Origin: Arenicola marina | Taxonomy: Eukaryota > Annelida > Polychaeta > Arenicolidae | NCBI GenBank assembly: GCA_964019135.1 | Contig: OZ025249.1 | Coordinates: 37,213,759 to 37,277,758, forward strand | Direction: 5' to 3' | Length of the DNA: 64,000 nucleotides | Part shown: one piece after another, positions 24,425-36,003 of the stretch | Numbering within the stretch: position 1 is the first letter of the stretch | How the letters are laid out: each line of letters starts with the position of its first letter | Made by a program: the position numbers and the translations under genes | The notes under the pieces: model-generated | What the model was told of the DNA's origin: nothing | The model's database searches: none | The model's input: only the letters and a program-made list of their open reading frames with translations

Positions 24425-24640
24425 GTCGCCCGATAGCTTAGCGCGCTGATTGCCAGCGCTCTGGCCACCTGAGGGCCTAGGTGGTTCGAGCCTCGCTGTG
24501 GTCATGCCTGTACGGTCGCAGGAAAAAGATCCCATGTCCTTCTTCGCAATGAGTATATAGGGAGTTATCCCGGGAAAATGGCCCCGCTCTTCCCTTCCTT
24601 CCCCCATCGACGCGATATGATCATAAGCGTCCTGAATTAC
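24425..24640 (+). mobile_element. tRNA-derived SINE with 15-bp target-site duplication
   Basis: The 216-bp body starts with a tRNA-like head: A box ATAGCTTAGCGCG at about 24,433-24,445 and B box GGTGGTTCGAGCC at about 24,480-24,493. A tRNA-unrelated body follows (GTCGCAGGAAAAAGATCCC and onward). It is flanked by perfect 15-bp direct repeats CACACTGATATATAG at 24,410-24,424 and 24,641-24,655, the signature of LINE-mediated insertion. The intact duplication suggests a fairly recent insertion. Confidence 0.8.
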
Positions 24641-24655
24641 CACACTGATATATAG

Positions 24656-26385
24656 TATTGATATCCGCGGACGCCATACATAAAAGACTCGTAGGCCTAT
24701 CGTCTGTCTTGATACCCCAATCCTTCTCCCCTTCGTCTGGTTTGTATCCCGCCTCATAGATGGCTATATCAGAGGCCACTTGCGCTGGCTTTCATGATTA
24801 CTCTACCATTGGGTCCAGCTAATGACCATTCCAACCAACCCGCGTGGTTCCGCTTCAAGGCTAAGCAGCAAGTGCATGAAATACTTCTATGTTTGCTTGA
24901 GGTATCGTTGCAAGAAGCCGTGAATTTAAACTGGGTAATAATAGCAATGACAAACGGCCAGCCGGCGGTACAACAGGTCATGCCGAACCCGGAAAAAACA
25001 AAACTACGTAAAGATGGCGGACGTGTTTGTATGCCGGCATGCTTGGTTCGAACCCCCTTGGGTACAGAGAAGGCGTGAGTAGAATATGGGGGGGGGGGCA
25101 CTATGCACGTAACACAAGAAGTACAGATGGTGCAACGGGACTTCCGGTGAACAAAAAACGCATTTTATACAAAACCATCAGGTATTCTTTGTACAAATGA
25201 CTACACTTTCATTGTTGCCGGCTGCCGTCAGCCAGATGGCTCTTCCGGTTATAGAGGAAGATTTTTCGTCTTATATTATATAACAAAGGAGAGCCTGTAA
25301 CTATATATATTATGAGACGCGAATATAACATTGCTTGATTTGATGGTAAAGGTCAAGGCAAAAGGGTGGGAGGCTCGGCTTAATAGATTACATATCATTA
25401 AATGATAAAGTGGAGCTTCCGTGGGCGACGGGAACGAACTAGATGCGGCACCCAAGGGCAGGCTGATGAACTGATGGCCAGTGTCGGCAGATTTGGACGA
25501 CCACTACTTAATCATTTTGCAGGCGAGATGAGGTAAATTAATATAAACTGCATAAATCGTCGCTGGTGTGTTGTCGTCCTTTTCACAATGTTTTTCCGAG
25601 CTGTAAATACCCGACCACTCCTCAGACGCAGCTTATGTTGCAAGGCAACATGATTCCTCAATGCGCACCCTGTACAGTCTGGAATCAATATATATATATA
25701 TATAATTATATATATATATAATTATATTGAGATTGAAAGTCATCAACAAGTGTCGGCGAGGAGGATCACGGGATAAGTCTGTCTGGCTGGACCCTTACTC
25801 ATCGGTCTAAATCATTCAGTGCCAGCCAAATAACCCCTGCGCGTTTATGTAAAGGATGGGCGAGCGCAGGGTCATTCGCCACCCTCTGTCTCCAGAGGTA
25901 AGATCTCTGGCCAGATCACGCAAGACAACCCCATTAAATCTGAATAATCCATGAATAATTAGCCATAGCAGTCATTAGGTTCTTGACGTGTACGTGTGAC
26001 CGGCAGTGACCTTAGGTCACACTGCTGCCTAATAGTGTCAGCTTTGTCCTTCCTCAGCATTGTCCCTCATTAGCATTGTCTGTCACCATGACCCTCCTTT
26101 GTGGCTGCCATTACGGCGTAATTGGCTCCCACTCGGTTTGCCTGTTTCTCCTCGTGAGGGCTGTAGGTAGAGATTTCTCACATATGTCCAACACACGGCG
26201 CACATAGAGAAGTATCGTCTCATCGAGTGTTGTGTCGACTATGTTAGCATATATACAATCATTGGTTGTCTTCCTTCTGTATGGCTGATTAACTTCCCCC
26301 GGTAATCCTGCTTCTTGACTGCTTCCTTTGTGACACCTGCTTGTTTTGCACCTGTTTCTCTTGAATCTCATATTCAGTCCCTGAT
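24656..26385. other. Non-genic interval, no gene recognised
   Basis: Includes an (AT)n tract at about 25,687-25,733 and a poly-G run near 25,088. Overlapping frames of 94 and 110 codons lie on opposite strands at about 24,770-25,100, and neither matches a family I know. The missing TM1 exon of the receptor gene downstream should lie in this interval or further upstream, but I could not identify it. Confidence 0.45.
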
Positions 26386-27025
26386 TGATCAAACTGATTG
26401 AATTACCCTAGTACCGCTGATTGATTTACCCTTGTACCGCTGATTGATTTTCCCTTGTACCGCTGATTGATTTTTCCTTGTACCGCTGACTGATTTCTTT
26501 TTGTACCCTTGATTGATTTCCTCTTGTATTGCTGATTGATTTCCCTTGTACCGCTGATTGATTTCCCCTTGCACCGCTGATTGATTTCCCCTTGTACCGC
26601 TGATTGACTTTTTCTTGTACCGCTGATTGATTTCTTTTGTACCGCTGATTGGTTTTTTCTTGTATCACTGATTGATTTCTCTGTGTACCCTTGATTGATT
26701 TCCTCTTGTACTTGTACCGCTGACTGATTTTCCCTTGTACCGCGGATTGATTTCCCCTTTTACCGCTTATTGATTTTGCTTTGTATCGCTGATTGATTTC
26801 CTCTTGTATCGCTTATTGATTTCCCCTTGTACCGCTGACTGATTTCTTTTTGTACCCCCGATTGGTTTTCTCTTGTATTGCTGATTGATTTTTCGGTGTA
26901 ACCTTGATTGATTTCCTCTTGTATCGCTGATTGATTTCCCCTTGTACCGCTGACTGATTTCCCCTTGTATCGCTGATTGATTTCCCCTTGTACCGCTGAT
27001 TGATTTGCCTTTGTAAAGCCTGATG
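26386..27025. repeat. 23-bp minisatellite array
   Basis: About 28 copies of a 22-23-bp unit, consensus GTACCGCTGATTGATTTCCC plus CTT, with several length variants. The minus strand gives periodic Asn-Gln-Arg-Tyr-Lys-rich frames that shift at length variants, so I do not regard it as coding. The array ends about 120 bp before the first visible exon of the receptor gene. Confidence 0.93.
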
Positions 27026-27147
27026 CTCGTTACCCAAGTGCCCCATATTGACTTCTCAGACAGAGCAGACTGAAATTAACCTGGGATCACGTATCTTGTG
27101 GCAATTTACCCATAATACAATTTCATTATTTTTACGTTCTGTCTCAG

Positions 27148-27243
27148 TGGCGCTGGTGTGCATTCCGGTGACGATGGTGCAAAGTGTCTACAAAGGCTGG
27201 CTTTTGGGCGAATCAATGTGCAAGGCGACACCCTTCCTTCAAG
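27148..27243 (+). CDS. Peptide GPCR gene 1, exon encoding TM2 end, ECL1 and TM3 start
   Basis: A 96-bp exon between a good acceptor (pyrimidine tract, TCTGTCTCAG before 27,148) and a consensus donor (CTTCAAG/GTAAGTC at 27,243/27,244). It reads ALVCIPVTMVQ, then SVYKGWLLGES, then MCKATPFLQ. These are the end of TM2, the conserved ECL1 Trp, and the TM3 Cys that pairs with ECL2 in class A receptors. The acceptor leaves two bases of a codon and the donor leaves one base (G), so both junctions are phase 1. The donor phase fits the exon at 34,666 exactly, giving FLQ-G-VSVASSVFT. The preceding exon, with the N-terminus and TM1, was not found. Confidence 0.85.
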
Positions 27244-27294
27244 GTAAGTCGAAATCGTCCTCGCCAGCGGCTCGGAATCATTATCCAACCCGGT

Positions 27295-27460
27295 CCACCA
27301 ACCCGACCCCGTCATCAAACCACACCCCCCCCCCCACCCCCACGCCTCCATCTCGCCTTACATATGCCCCTGCACCCCCTCCCCCCCCCCCCACCCCACA
27401 CCCCCGTCGGCCTCCAGGCTCCCATCCCACACCTCTCTGTCCGCCTCACCACCTGTCAAT
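27295..27460. repeat. C-rich intronic patch
   Basis: Just inside the intron, CACCCCCCCCCCCACCCC-type sequence with several C-runs. Related G-runs occur near 27,740 and 27,886-27,915. These could form quadruplex or i-motif structures; nothing more can be said. Confidence 0.6.
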
Positions 27461-27954
27461 CGCTATCTGTATCCCCTTAGCAGCAACACGATGCCCCACG
27501 CACATACAGACACCGTAGAAAACCTAATACTTGAGATGGGAATGATAACAAGGGAATCAGCGGGCGACGACAGAGAGAGGCTACATAACAGTTGCGCCTC
27601 AGGCCGACAGAGGATGTCCCCGGGTAATTGTAGGGTGGACAACACCAGAGTCAGACTGACTGTCACTCGTGGTGAGGACGTCAGTCCCGCTGGATGGAAA
27701 CCTGTGTCTTCTTACCCCGGCCGCCCTCCTCAGCCTAGCCGGGGGGGGGGGGCATATGGAAGGCATGGGGTGAGCCAGACAGACACTGAGACAGTCGTGG
27801 GTTGTGTCATTAAACATGTGTCGGGGCGTGTGTACATTGAGTGAATGAGGGTGGGTGCATGCCATATGGGGGTATGGGGGAGGTAGTGGGGGGGGGGGGA
27901 GGGGGGGGGGGGGAAGCACAAATGTAGCCCTTGGTGTCAGTAAATCAGTCAGTT

Positions 27955-28245
27955 ACCCTAGGACAATATCGTATAAAAATTCTATAAAAGAAGTTTTAAA
28001 GGTTTCTATCGATTTTTTTTTGAAAATTCTAAAGGTTTCCCATAGAATTTCTCTATAGTTTCCATAGTTTCCATAGAATCTCCATAGAGTTTCTATAGAG
28101 TTTCCATAGAATTTCCATGGAGTATCCAATGAGTTTTCATGGAGTTTCCATAGAGTTTCCATAGAGGTTTCATGGCGTTTCCATAAAGTTTTCATAGAGT
28201 TTCCAAAGAAAACGCACGTCGCGGCAGTGCATGGTGTGGAGTTCA
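27955..28245 (+). repeat. TCTATGGAA-family repeat, opposite orientation to 17,940-18,500
   Basis: Runs from TTCTAAAGGTTTCC-type sequence (about 27,990) through many TTTCCATAGAG units to GCACGTCGCGGCAGTGCATG (about 28,214). This is the reverse complement of the order at 17,940-18,500. It lies in the first visible intron of receptor gene 1 and has no SINE insertion. Confidence 0.75.
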
Positions 28246-29019
28246 GGGTCGCCCTGGGTAAGTTTCGTCAACGTTAGGTCCGTCTCGGCTGAACGGTCAC
28301 GGCCCGTTGGGTAGACATTCACGCCTCATACGGCTCATGTTATTGTCCAAGGGATTAATTGCCTCCGTCGTTATTCTCACCTCGCAGCAGGCAACAGGTG
28401 CCAAAATCAATATGGCGGCAAGGCCTCGAACGTTCCTTGAATGTGAAGTTTAAATCTTCGAATATCACCTTAAATAGGGCCGTGCCGTCCGTATCACTTC
28501 ATTTATCGCTTCCGGCAGTATACTTACAGAATATGTGCTAGAATTCCTCAATCCGCTCGTTCGCTTGAGGCAGAAAATGTGCGGGTGGTAAATCTAGAGC
28601 GCTTTGTTATGTGTGCGGTCGGTTGTGAGGCTGGTATGGAAACTGGGTATTATATCCGTTCCTCGGGAATGAGCTTTTCATTTTAGCGTGAAGTGGGAAT
28701 GAGGAAAATACGTTTTCTGGGAATGGGGTATTAGCCGACCGTCATGATCAATGATTTTCATTAATCGTGGATTGGGAATTTCAATATTAAATAACAATCT
28801 GGAAATCGCCAATCTATATTATGCATATGTCCGTTCTTTGTATGCTGGAAGTTCTCATTTTAATTCATCGCGACGTGGGATTAAAGAAATTATTTTTTCG
28901 AGATAATCCCCCCCCCCCACCCCATTGCCTGCCTTCAATCTAGGAAGAACTAAGAATTACCTTCAAGTATCCTCTCACATAAAGAGTACATCTACAAACC
29001 TGCAAGCGAACCTGCAGGT
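28246..29019. other. Intronic sequence, nothing recognised
   Basis: Part of the 7.4-kb intron of receptor gene 1. A poly-C run lies near 28,908-28,917. I see no exon, RNA gene or named repeat. Confidence 0.5.
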
Positions 29020-29215
29020 TGCTCTATAGAAGCATCCCTATATCTTCTATGTATATTCACTATTCTATAAAAATATATATTTACGTTCTATAAACAAAGA
29101 TTGTTCTATAGAATTATGTACACACGTTCCATAGAAAATCCTACTTCTATAGATTTATCTATAAAACTTCTATGGAGTTCGGTAAAATGTTTTGCTACGG
29201 GTGGACTTGGCGCCA
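29020..29215. repeat. TTCTATAGAA palindrome-cluster repeat, copy 2 (inverted relative to copy 1)
   Basis: Shows the same succession of TTCTATAGA palindromes as 16,910-17,125 but reverse-complemented, e.g. TTGTTCTATAGAATTATGTA at about 29,100 and TTCTATGGAGTTC then AAAATGTTTTGCTACGG at about 29,169-29,200. Confidence 0.75.
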
Positions 29216-29595
29216 GCAAGTCCTGAAATCCGTTATGCTTGGCGTCAGGAAGTCCCCCATGGCATGCTCGCAGATGATAGTCGACAGTTGCTCAATGGGA
29301 AACCGTTCTCTCTACACGATTCCAAATCAAAACGCGCTTGTCATCGATGCGAATGCAAAATCCGAGCAAAAAAAAAACAGCCGAGTCTTTTTGACCCTCC
29401 CTCATTCGATTCAGTAGTCAACCGTCGTTAATGGATTGGGTATTATTTCTTGGCGTTAACGCGGTGCTCAGCGCGAGTCCGACACCCGAGGCTAACACCA
29501 GCTTCCCCAAAACACCGCCATTTTGTGACGTGCACGCCATGTGGGTGAAGCTTCATTAACGACCGCCTACTATTGGACAGTTTTAGCGTCGATGA
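29216..29595. other. Intronic sequence, nothing recognised
   Basis: Mixed-composition intron sequence of receptor gene 1. Two overlapping 80-codon frames at 29,172-29,431 match no family I know. Confidence 0.45.
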
Positions 29596-32500
29596 CACCG
29601 TTGCCCACAGCCACGCGGGGCTGATCACACAGTGTGTGTCCCCAGTGCGATTACCCACATCCGCGCGGGGCTGATCACACAGTGTGTGTCCCCAGTGCGA
29701 TTACCCACAGCCGCGCGGGGCTGATCACACCGTGTGTCCCCAGTGCGATTACCCACAGCCGCGCGGGGCTGATCACACAGTGTGTGTCCCCAGTGCGATT
29801 ACCCACAGCCACGCGGGGCTGATCACACAGTGTGTGTCCCCAGTGCGATTACCCACATCCGCGCGGGGCTGATCACACCGTGTGTGTCCCCAGTGCGATT
29901 ACCCACAGCCGCGCGCGGCTGATCACACCGTGTGTCCCCAGTGCGATTACCCACATCCGCGCGGGGCTGATCACACAGTGTGTGTCCCCAGTGCGATTAC
30001 CCACAACCGCGCGGGGCTGATCACACCGTGTGTGTCCCCAGTGGGATTACCCACAGCCGCGCGGGGCTGATCACACCGTGTGTGTCCCCAGTGCGATTAC
30101 CCACAGCCGCGCGAGGCTGATCACACCGTGTGTGTCCCCAGTGCGATTACCCACAACCACGCGGGGCTGATCACACCGCGTGTGTTCCCGGTGCGATTAC
30201 CGACAACCGCGCGGGGCTGATCACACCGTGTGTCCCCAGTGCAATTACCCACAGCCGCGCGGGGCTGATCACACCGTGTGTGTCCCCAGTGCGATTACCC
30301 ACAGCCGCGCGGGACTGATCACACCGTGTGTGTACCCGGTGCGATTACCCCCAGCCGCGCGCGGCTGATCACACCGTGTGTCCCCAGTGCGATTACCCAC
30401 ATCCGCGCGGGGCTGATCACACAGTGTGTGTCCCCAGTGCGATTACCCACAACCGCGCGGGGCTGATCACACCGTGTGTGTCCCCAGTGGGATTACCCAC
30501 AGCCGCGCGGGGCTGATCACACCGTGTGTGTCCCCAGTGCGATTACCCACAGCCGCGCGAGGCTGATCACACCGTGTGTGTCCCCAGTGCGATTACCCAC
30601 AACCGCGCGGGGCTGATCACACCGCGTGTGTTCCCGGTGCGATTACCCACAACCGCGCGGGGCTGATCACACCGTGTGTCCCCAGTGCAATTACCCACAG
30701 CCGCGCGAGGCTGATCACACCGTGTGTGTCCCCAGGGCGATTACCCACAGCCGCGCGGGACTGATCACACCGTGTGTGTACCCGGTGCGATTACCCCCAG
30801 CCGCGCGGGGCTGATCACACCGTGTCTCCCTAGTGCGATTACCCACAGCCGCGCCGGGCTGATCACACCGTGTGTCCCCAGTGCGATTACCCACAGCCGC
30901 GCGGGGCTGATCACAACGTGTGTGTCCCCAGTGCGATTATCCACAGCCGCGCGGGGCTGATCACATAGTGTGTGTCCCCAATGCGATTACCCGCAGCCGC
31001 GCGGGCTGATCACACAGTGTGTGTCCACAATGCGATTACCCACAGCCGCGCGGGCTGATCACACAGTGTGTGTCCCCAGTGGGATTACCCACAGCCACGC
31101 GGGGCTGATCACACCGTGTGTCCCCAGTGCGATTACCCACAGCCACGCGGGGCTGATCACACCGTGTGTCCCCAGGGCGATTACCCACAGCCGCGCGGGG
31201 CTGATCACACCGTGTGTGTCCCCAGTGCGATTACCCACAGCCACGCGGGGCCGATCACACCGTGTGTGTCCCCAGTGCGATTACCCACAGCCACGCGGGG
31301 CTGATCACACCGTGTGTGTCCCCAGTGCGATTACCCACAGCCACGCGGGGCCGATCACACCGTGTGTGTCCCCAGTGCGATTACCCACAGCCACGCGGGG
31401 CTGATCACACCGTGTGTCCCCAGTGCGATTACCCACAGCCACGCGGGGCTGATCACACCGTGTCTCCCCAGTGCGATTACCCACAGCCACGCGGGGCTGA
31501 TCACACCGTGTCTCCCCAGTGCGATTACCCACAGCCACGCGGGGCTGATCACACCGTGTCTCCCCAGTGCGATTACCCACAGCTGCGCGGGGCTGATCAC
31601 ACCGTGTGTGTCCCCAGTGCGATTACCCACAGCCGCGCGGGGCTGATCACACCGTGTGTCCCCAGTGCGATTACCCACAGCCGCGCGGGGCTGATCACAC
31701 CGTGTGTGTCCCCAGTGCGATTACCCACAGCCGCGCGGGGCTGATCACACCGTGTGTCCCCAGTGCGATTACCCACAGCCGCGCGGGGCTGATCGCACCG
31801 TGTGTCCCCAGTGCGATTACCCACAGCCGCGCGGGGCTGATCACACAGTGTGTGTCCCCAGTGCGATTGCCCACAGCCACGCGGGGCTGATCACACCGTG
31901 TGTGTCCCCAGTGCGATTACCCACAGCCACGCGGGGCTGATCACACACTGTGTGTCCCCAGTGCGATTGCCCACAGCCACGCGGGACTGATCACACAGTG
32001 TGTGTCCCCAGTGCGATTACCCACAGCCGCGCGGGGCCGATCACACCGTGTGTGTCCCCGGTGCGATTACCCACAGCCGCGCGGGGCTGATCACACCGTG
32101 TGTCCCTAGTGCGATTACCCACAGCCACGCGGGGCTGATCACACCGTGTGTCCCCAGTGCGATTACCCACAGCCACGCGGGGCTGATCACACCGTGTGTA
32201 CCCGGTGCGATTACCCACAGCCTCGCGGGGCTGATCACACCGTGTGGCCCTAGTGCGATTACCCACAGCCGCGCGGGGCTGATCACACTGTGTGTCCCCA
32301 GTGCGATTGCCCACAGCCACGCGGGGCTGATCACACACTGTGTGTCCCCAGTGCGATTACCCACAGCCACGCGGGGCTGATCACACCGTGTGTCCCCAGT
32401 GCGATTGCCCACAGCCACGCGGGGCTGATCACACAGTGTGTGTCCCCAGTGCGATTACCCACAGCCACGCGGGGCTGATCACACCGTGTGTCCCCAGTGC

Positions 32501-33118
32501 GATTGCCCACAGCCACGCGGGGCTGATCACACACTGTGTGTCCCCAGTGCGATTGCCCACAGCCACGCGGGACTGATCACACAGTGTGTTTTCCCAATGC
32601 GATTACCCACAGCTGCGCGGGCTGATCACACAGTGTGTGTCCCCAGTGCGATTACCCACAGCCGCGCGGGGCCGATCACACCGTGTGTGTCCCCAGTGCG
32701 ATTACCCACAGCCACGCGGGGCTGATCACACCGTGTGTCCCCAGTGCGATTACCCACAGCCGCGCGGGGCTGATCACACCGTGTGTGTCCCCAGTGCGAT
32801 TACCCACAGCCGCGCGGGGCTGATCACACCGTGTGTCCCTAGTGCGATTACCCACAGCCGCCCAGGGCTGATCACACCGTGTGTCCCCAGTGCGATTACC
32901 CACAGCCGCGCGGGGCTGATCACACCGTGTGTCCCTAGTGCGATTACCCACAGCCCCGCGGGGCTGATCACACCGTGTGTCCCCAGTGCGATTACCCACA
33001 GCCACGCGGGGCTGATCACACCGTGTGTCCCTAGTGCGATTACCCACAGCCACGCGGGGCTGATCACACCGTGTGTCCCTAGTGCGATTACCCACAACCG
33101 CCCAGGGCTGATCACGCC
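29596..33118. repeat. 50/48-bp minisatellite array in the receptor gene 1 intron
   Basis: About 71 copies of a 50-bp unit with core GGGGCTGATCACACCGTGTG and GTCCCCAGTGCGATTACCC, alternating with a 48-bp form that lacks one GT. Position variants (CCGCGC or CCACGC, ACAACC or ACAGCC, CCTAG or CCCAG) are ordered. A nine-unit block of 446 bp is repeated (29,832 onward against 30,278 onward; 30,130 onward against 30,576 onward). Each unit holds a TGATCA palindrome and a CpG-rich GCGCGGGG patch. Long frames on both strands are repeat products. Confidence 0.96.
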
Positions 33119-34665
33119 CCCAGTGCCACATATATATATATACTACTCACAATATGCTAAGGATCACCTCTATGCAGAGATATCTGAGTGTATAACAGGT
33201 GACTGTGTAATTCTACTATAATACAAAAACGTTTGCTTTTACCATGCATGGTGGCACACGAGTAACAGATTGGACACAGATTGGGGAAAGTTTATCTGTA
33301 TTATAGTACTATCCTTAGCAAATTGTGAGTTGTATACATGTAATGGAATAACTCGCGTCGCTCACAGCGATTTCTTCCAAAAAGAGATCAATGTTGTGCC
33401 ATTTGTATCATAATTCTCCTATATCACATTTTGGCATATGGAAGAAGACGGCGTTGGGTGCACCGCGTGGGGAGCGGTGGCTGGGGTTTAGCAACTACTC
33501 CCCCTCCACTAGTCTATTTACTTTAGTCCCCATCCCCTGACAGATCAGAGCAGTTATTGGTTACGAATGTTCCCTTTTGTACCTGTGTCTTCTTGAAGTA
33601 TTCAATATTGTTCATAACGACTAGCCAAAAGCAATTAATAGGAGATGTAATAAGTAGGGAGGGACTGAACGAACATAAGTCTTTGCCAGGGAACTGCAGG
33701 GGAGTAATTAATTACCCCAAAGTTTCCTAGCTTACGTCATAACACATATATACATATTTTATAATTATAGCGCACATGTGAAAAAAATGCACTGCATGTA
33801 GATGGAACCGGTTCACAACATACTTGGGAATCAGTCTGACCAAAAATACCTTTCTTCATTTTTTCCACGTTTCATAAAGTGCGTGTGTTTTGTCCTTACT
33901 GCATTGCCTTTCATTAATTGGTTTAATTTGCTGAAATATACCATACATTTTTTCATACGACAGCAAAACATTTTAGTCCACAGTGCTTGTGTTGCCGAAA
34001 TAATTACCAGATCATTAATGCATAAATAATTACTATACAGTAGAAAAACTAAATTAGCATGTATGCAGTAACCACAGAACTGCAGCCTATATATAGTACG
34101 GAGGATTGTTTAAGCGATCTTCCCCAAAGGAATTAATCATTTAAAACCAAGTTGGCATATTGCGAACACAGCGAGAGACTATTTAAGTGTTTCCAGCTAT
34201 GTTTGGCGTTATGGTACCCATGTTTTAAGTAACAGGTCATGCTTATTGCTTTATATTGTGGGGTATAACGTTTATATCTGTACAATAATATAACTCACAT
34301 GCACAACTGAATTGCACATTGCATTTGATAAAAAAAAAATTGTGCGGTTGTGGTCTATATGATTGGTATTTTCATCCAATATAATACAACATATCGTACC
34401 GTAAATATATCATTCTACATGAACTATAACTTACCACGTAGGTAGCTTTAAAAGAAGAAATAGCTCAAGAAATCAGAAATGCTCCCTCAAGCAATGCTAA
34501 CGGTCGGCTATCTTGGCAGCGAAGCACATGTATAAGTCATTATATAGAATCATATATTATATAGGCACATGTTTCATGTTCAGATTAAAGGCAGATTTAC
34601 ATTTCTAAGCAGCTTGTTGACATTGGAGCTGTATGATAATGATTCCTGTTTTGGAAACCCCACAG
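33119..34665. other. Intronic sequence upstream of the TM3-TM7 exon
   Basis: AT-rich remainder of the 7.4-kb intron. It starts with a TATATA run at 33,131-33,141. I see no extra exon. The intron ends at GGAAACCCCACAG (34,653-34,665); its polypyrimidine tract is weak. Confidence 0.55.
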
Positions 34666-35402
34666 GTGTGTCCGTGGCTTCCAGTGTGTTCACTATAGCC
34701 GCCATGAGCGTCGACCGCTTCCTGGCAATAAAGTTCCCCATGCTACTCAGGCGACTGAACGCGGTCTACTACACGAAGATATGCATCGCCATCACGTGGC
34801 TCCTCTCCTTCCTGCTCATGGTCCCCATCGCCATGGTGAAGCGAGTAGAGATCATCGACCTGCTGCCGGACAAGGCCGAACCCATGTACTTCTGCGGGGA
34901 GCAGTGGAACGGCGACGCCGGCAGACACGCGTACGCCATTTGCACCCTCATCGCCATCTACGTCATCCCCGGCGGCGTCATGGTAACGGTTTACGTCATC
35001 ATGGGGCGACAGCTGTGGGTGTCGGCCGAGCAAATAAACATGGAACGCGGGGGGGACACGGCGGCCGATCGCATGCACCGGCGGCAATCCGGCATCACGG
35101 TCGTCGCTGGAAGCTGTAGCCGAGGCACGGGGCGTCGGCGCGTTGCCCGGATGTGGATTATGGTGGCCGTGATCTTCACGGTTTGCTGGCTTCCCTATTA
35201 TATCTTCAGCACGATAACCGACTGGAACTTCCGCGGTACGGCCGCCGTACATCTCGCGCTGACGGGACTTCACTTCTCGTTATGTCTCGGCCACGCCAAC
35301 TGCGCAATCAATCCCATCCTGTACTGCTTCATGGGCCGCACGTTCCGCCGCAAGATGATCAAGCTGGTTCGCCTGCAGTGTCGCTCCGTCAGTCAGCAGC
35401 AG
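34666..35402 (+). CDS. Peptide GPCR gene 1, exon encoding TM3 to TM7 and helix 8
   Basis: A 737-bp exon encoding the core of a class A (rhodopsin-type) receptor. In order: TM3 SVFTIAAMSVDRFLAI, where DRF replaces the usual DRY; TM4 ITWLLSFLLMVPIAM; ECL2 with the TM3-bonding Cys in MYFCGEQW; TM5 CTLIAIYVIPGGVMV; a roughly 55-residue ICL3 with two basic, serine-bearing patches; TM6 VIFTVCWLPYYIF; TM7 NCAINPILYCF; and helix 8 RTFRRKMIKLVRLQC with a possible palmitoylated Cys. The CxxxW pattern of ECL2 resembles the orexin/allatotropin and QRFP/NPFF peptide-receptor groups; ligand unknown. The acceptor is phase 1 and matches 27,243. The donor CAG/GTAAGTG at 35,402/35,403 is phase 0 and matches 37,471. 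Reading through the donor gives V-S-A-stop (35,412-35,414). Confidence 0.88.
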
Positions 35403-35414
35403 GTAAGTGCATGA

Positions 35415-36003
35415 TGAGTCAGAGCCAAGCCCATATGGCGCTCAACACAATTGATAAATCAAGCATGTTATTGTCGTTTTTGTATAATTACTAGATGAAT
35501 TCCCTTTTCTCTGCTGTCATAGACGGTATATTTTTAAATATTGAGCCACATTTTTGTTTTAATTCAAAATATTGCATTATCATTAAATTAAATTTTAACT
35601 CATTAATCATGCCGTCCGTATGTTATACCAATTGAGGAAGCTTCGGCGGTAAAATCATTTCATATTAACTGAGACAGTATTCTGGCTGACTGATGATAAA
35701 TTCTAACCCTGAAGACGTGACAAACGTGATGTTGTTGCAACTGCAACGTACTAATGATTGGCATTGACGAATATCGCAAAACTTACCGTTGCATTTGCTT
35801 CGCTGCGGTGGCCAATCCTCTTGCCACATGGTTGCGCTGAGGAATGACATTTTTGCTGTTATTGACGTGGACTCATTTGGTTTAGCTACAGAAGACGTTG
35901 GACCATTAGTGTCTGGGTTGGGAAAGACAGTGTGGGGGGGGGGGAGGGAGGGGGGGGGGGCAAACAGCATAAGTGACTGAAACTCATACGCCAAATGGTA
36001 GGG
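35415..36003. other. Intron 3' of the TM exon, no gene
   Basis: Start of the 2,068-bp phase-0 intron (35,403-37,470) of receptor gene 1. It has a poly-G patch at about 35,933-35,960. Nothing else is recognised. Confidence 0.5.

Noticed and set aside
25030-25060. GGTTCGAACC B-box-like sequence near 25,045 as a tRNA or SINE
   Set aside because: The match is palindromic and has no A box at the right distance on either strand.
29596-33118. Possible CRISPR-like array (regular repeats of about 50 bp)
   Set aside because: Units are adjacent with no unique spacers, and the setting is a eukaryotic intron. This is a minisatellite.
34743-35273. 176-codon minus-strand frame opposite the TM3-TM7 exon
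   Set aside because: Antisense shadow of the GPCR coding sequence with no recognisable domain.
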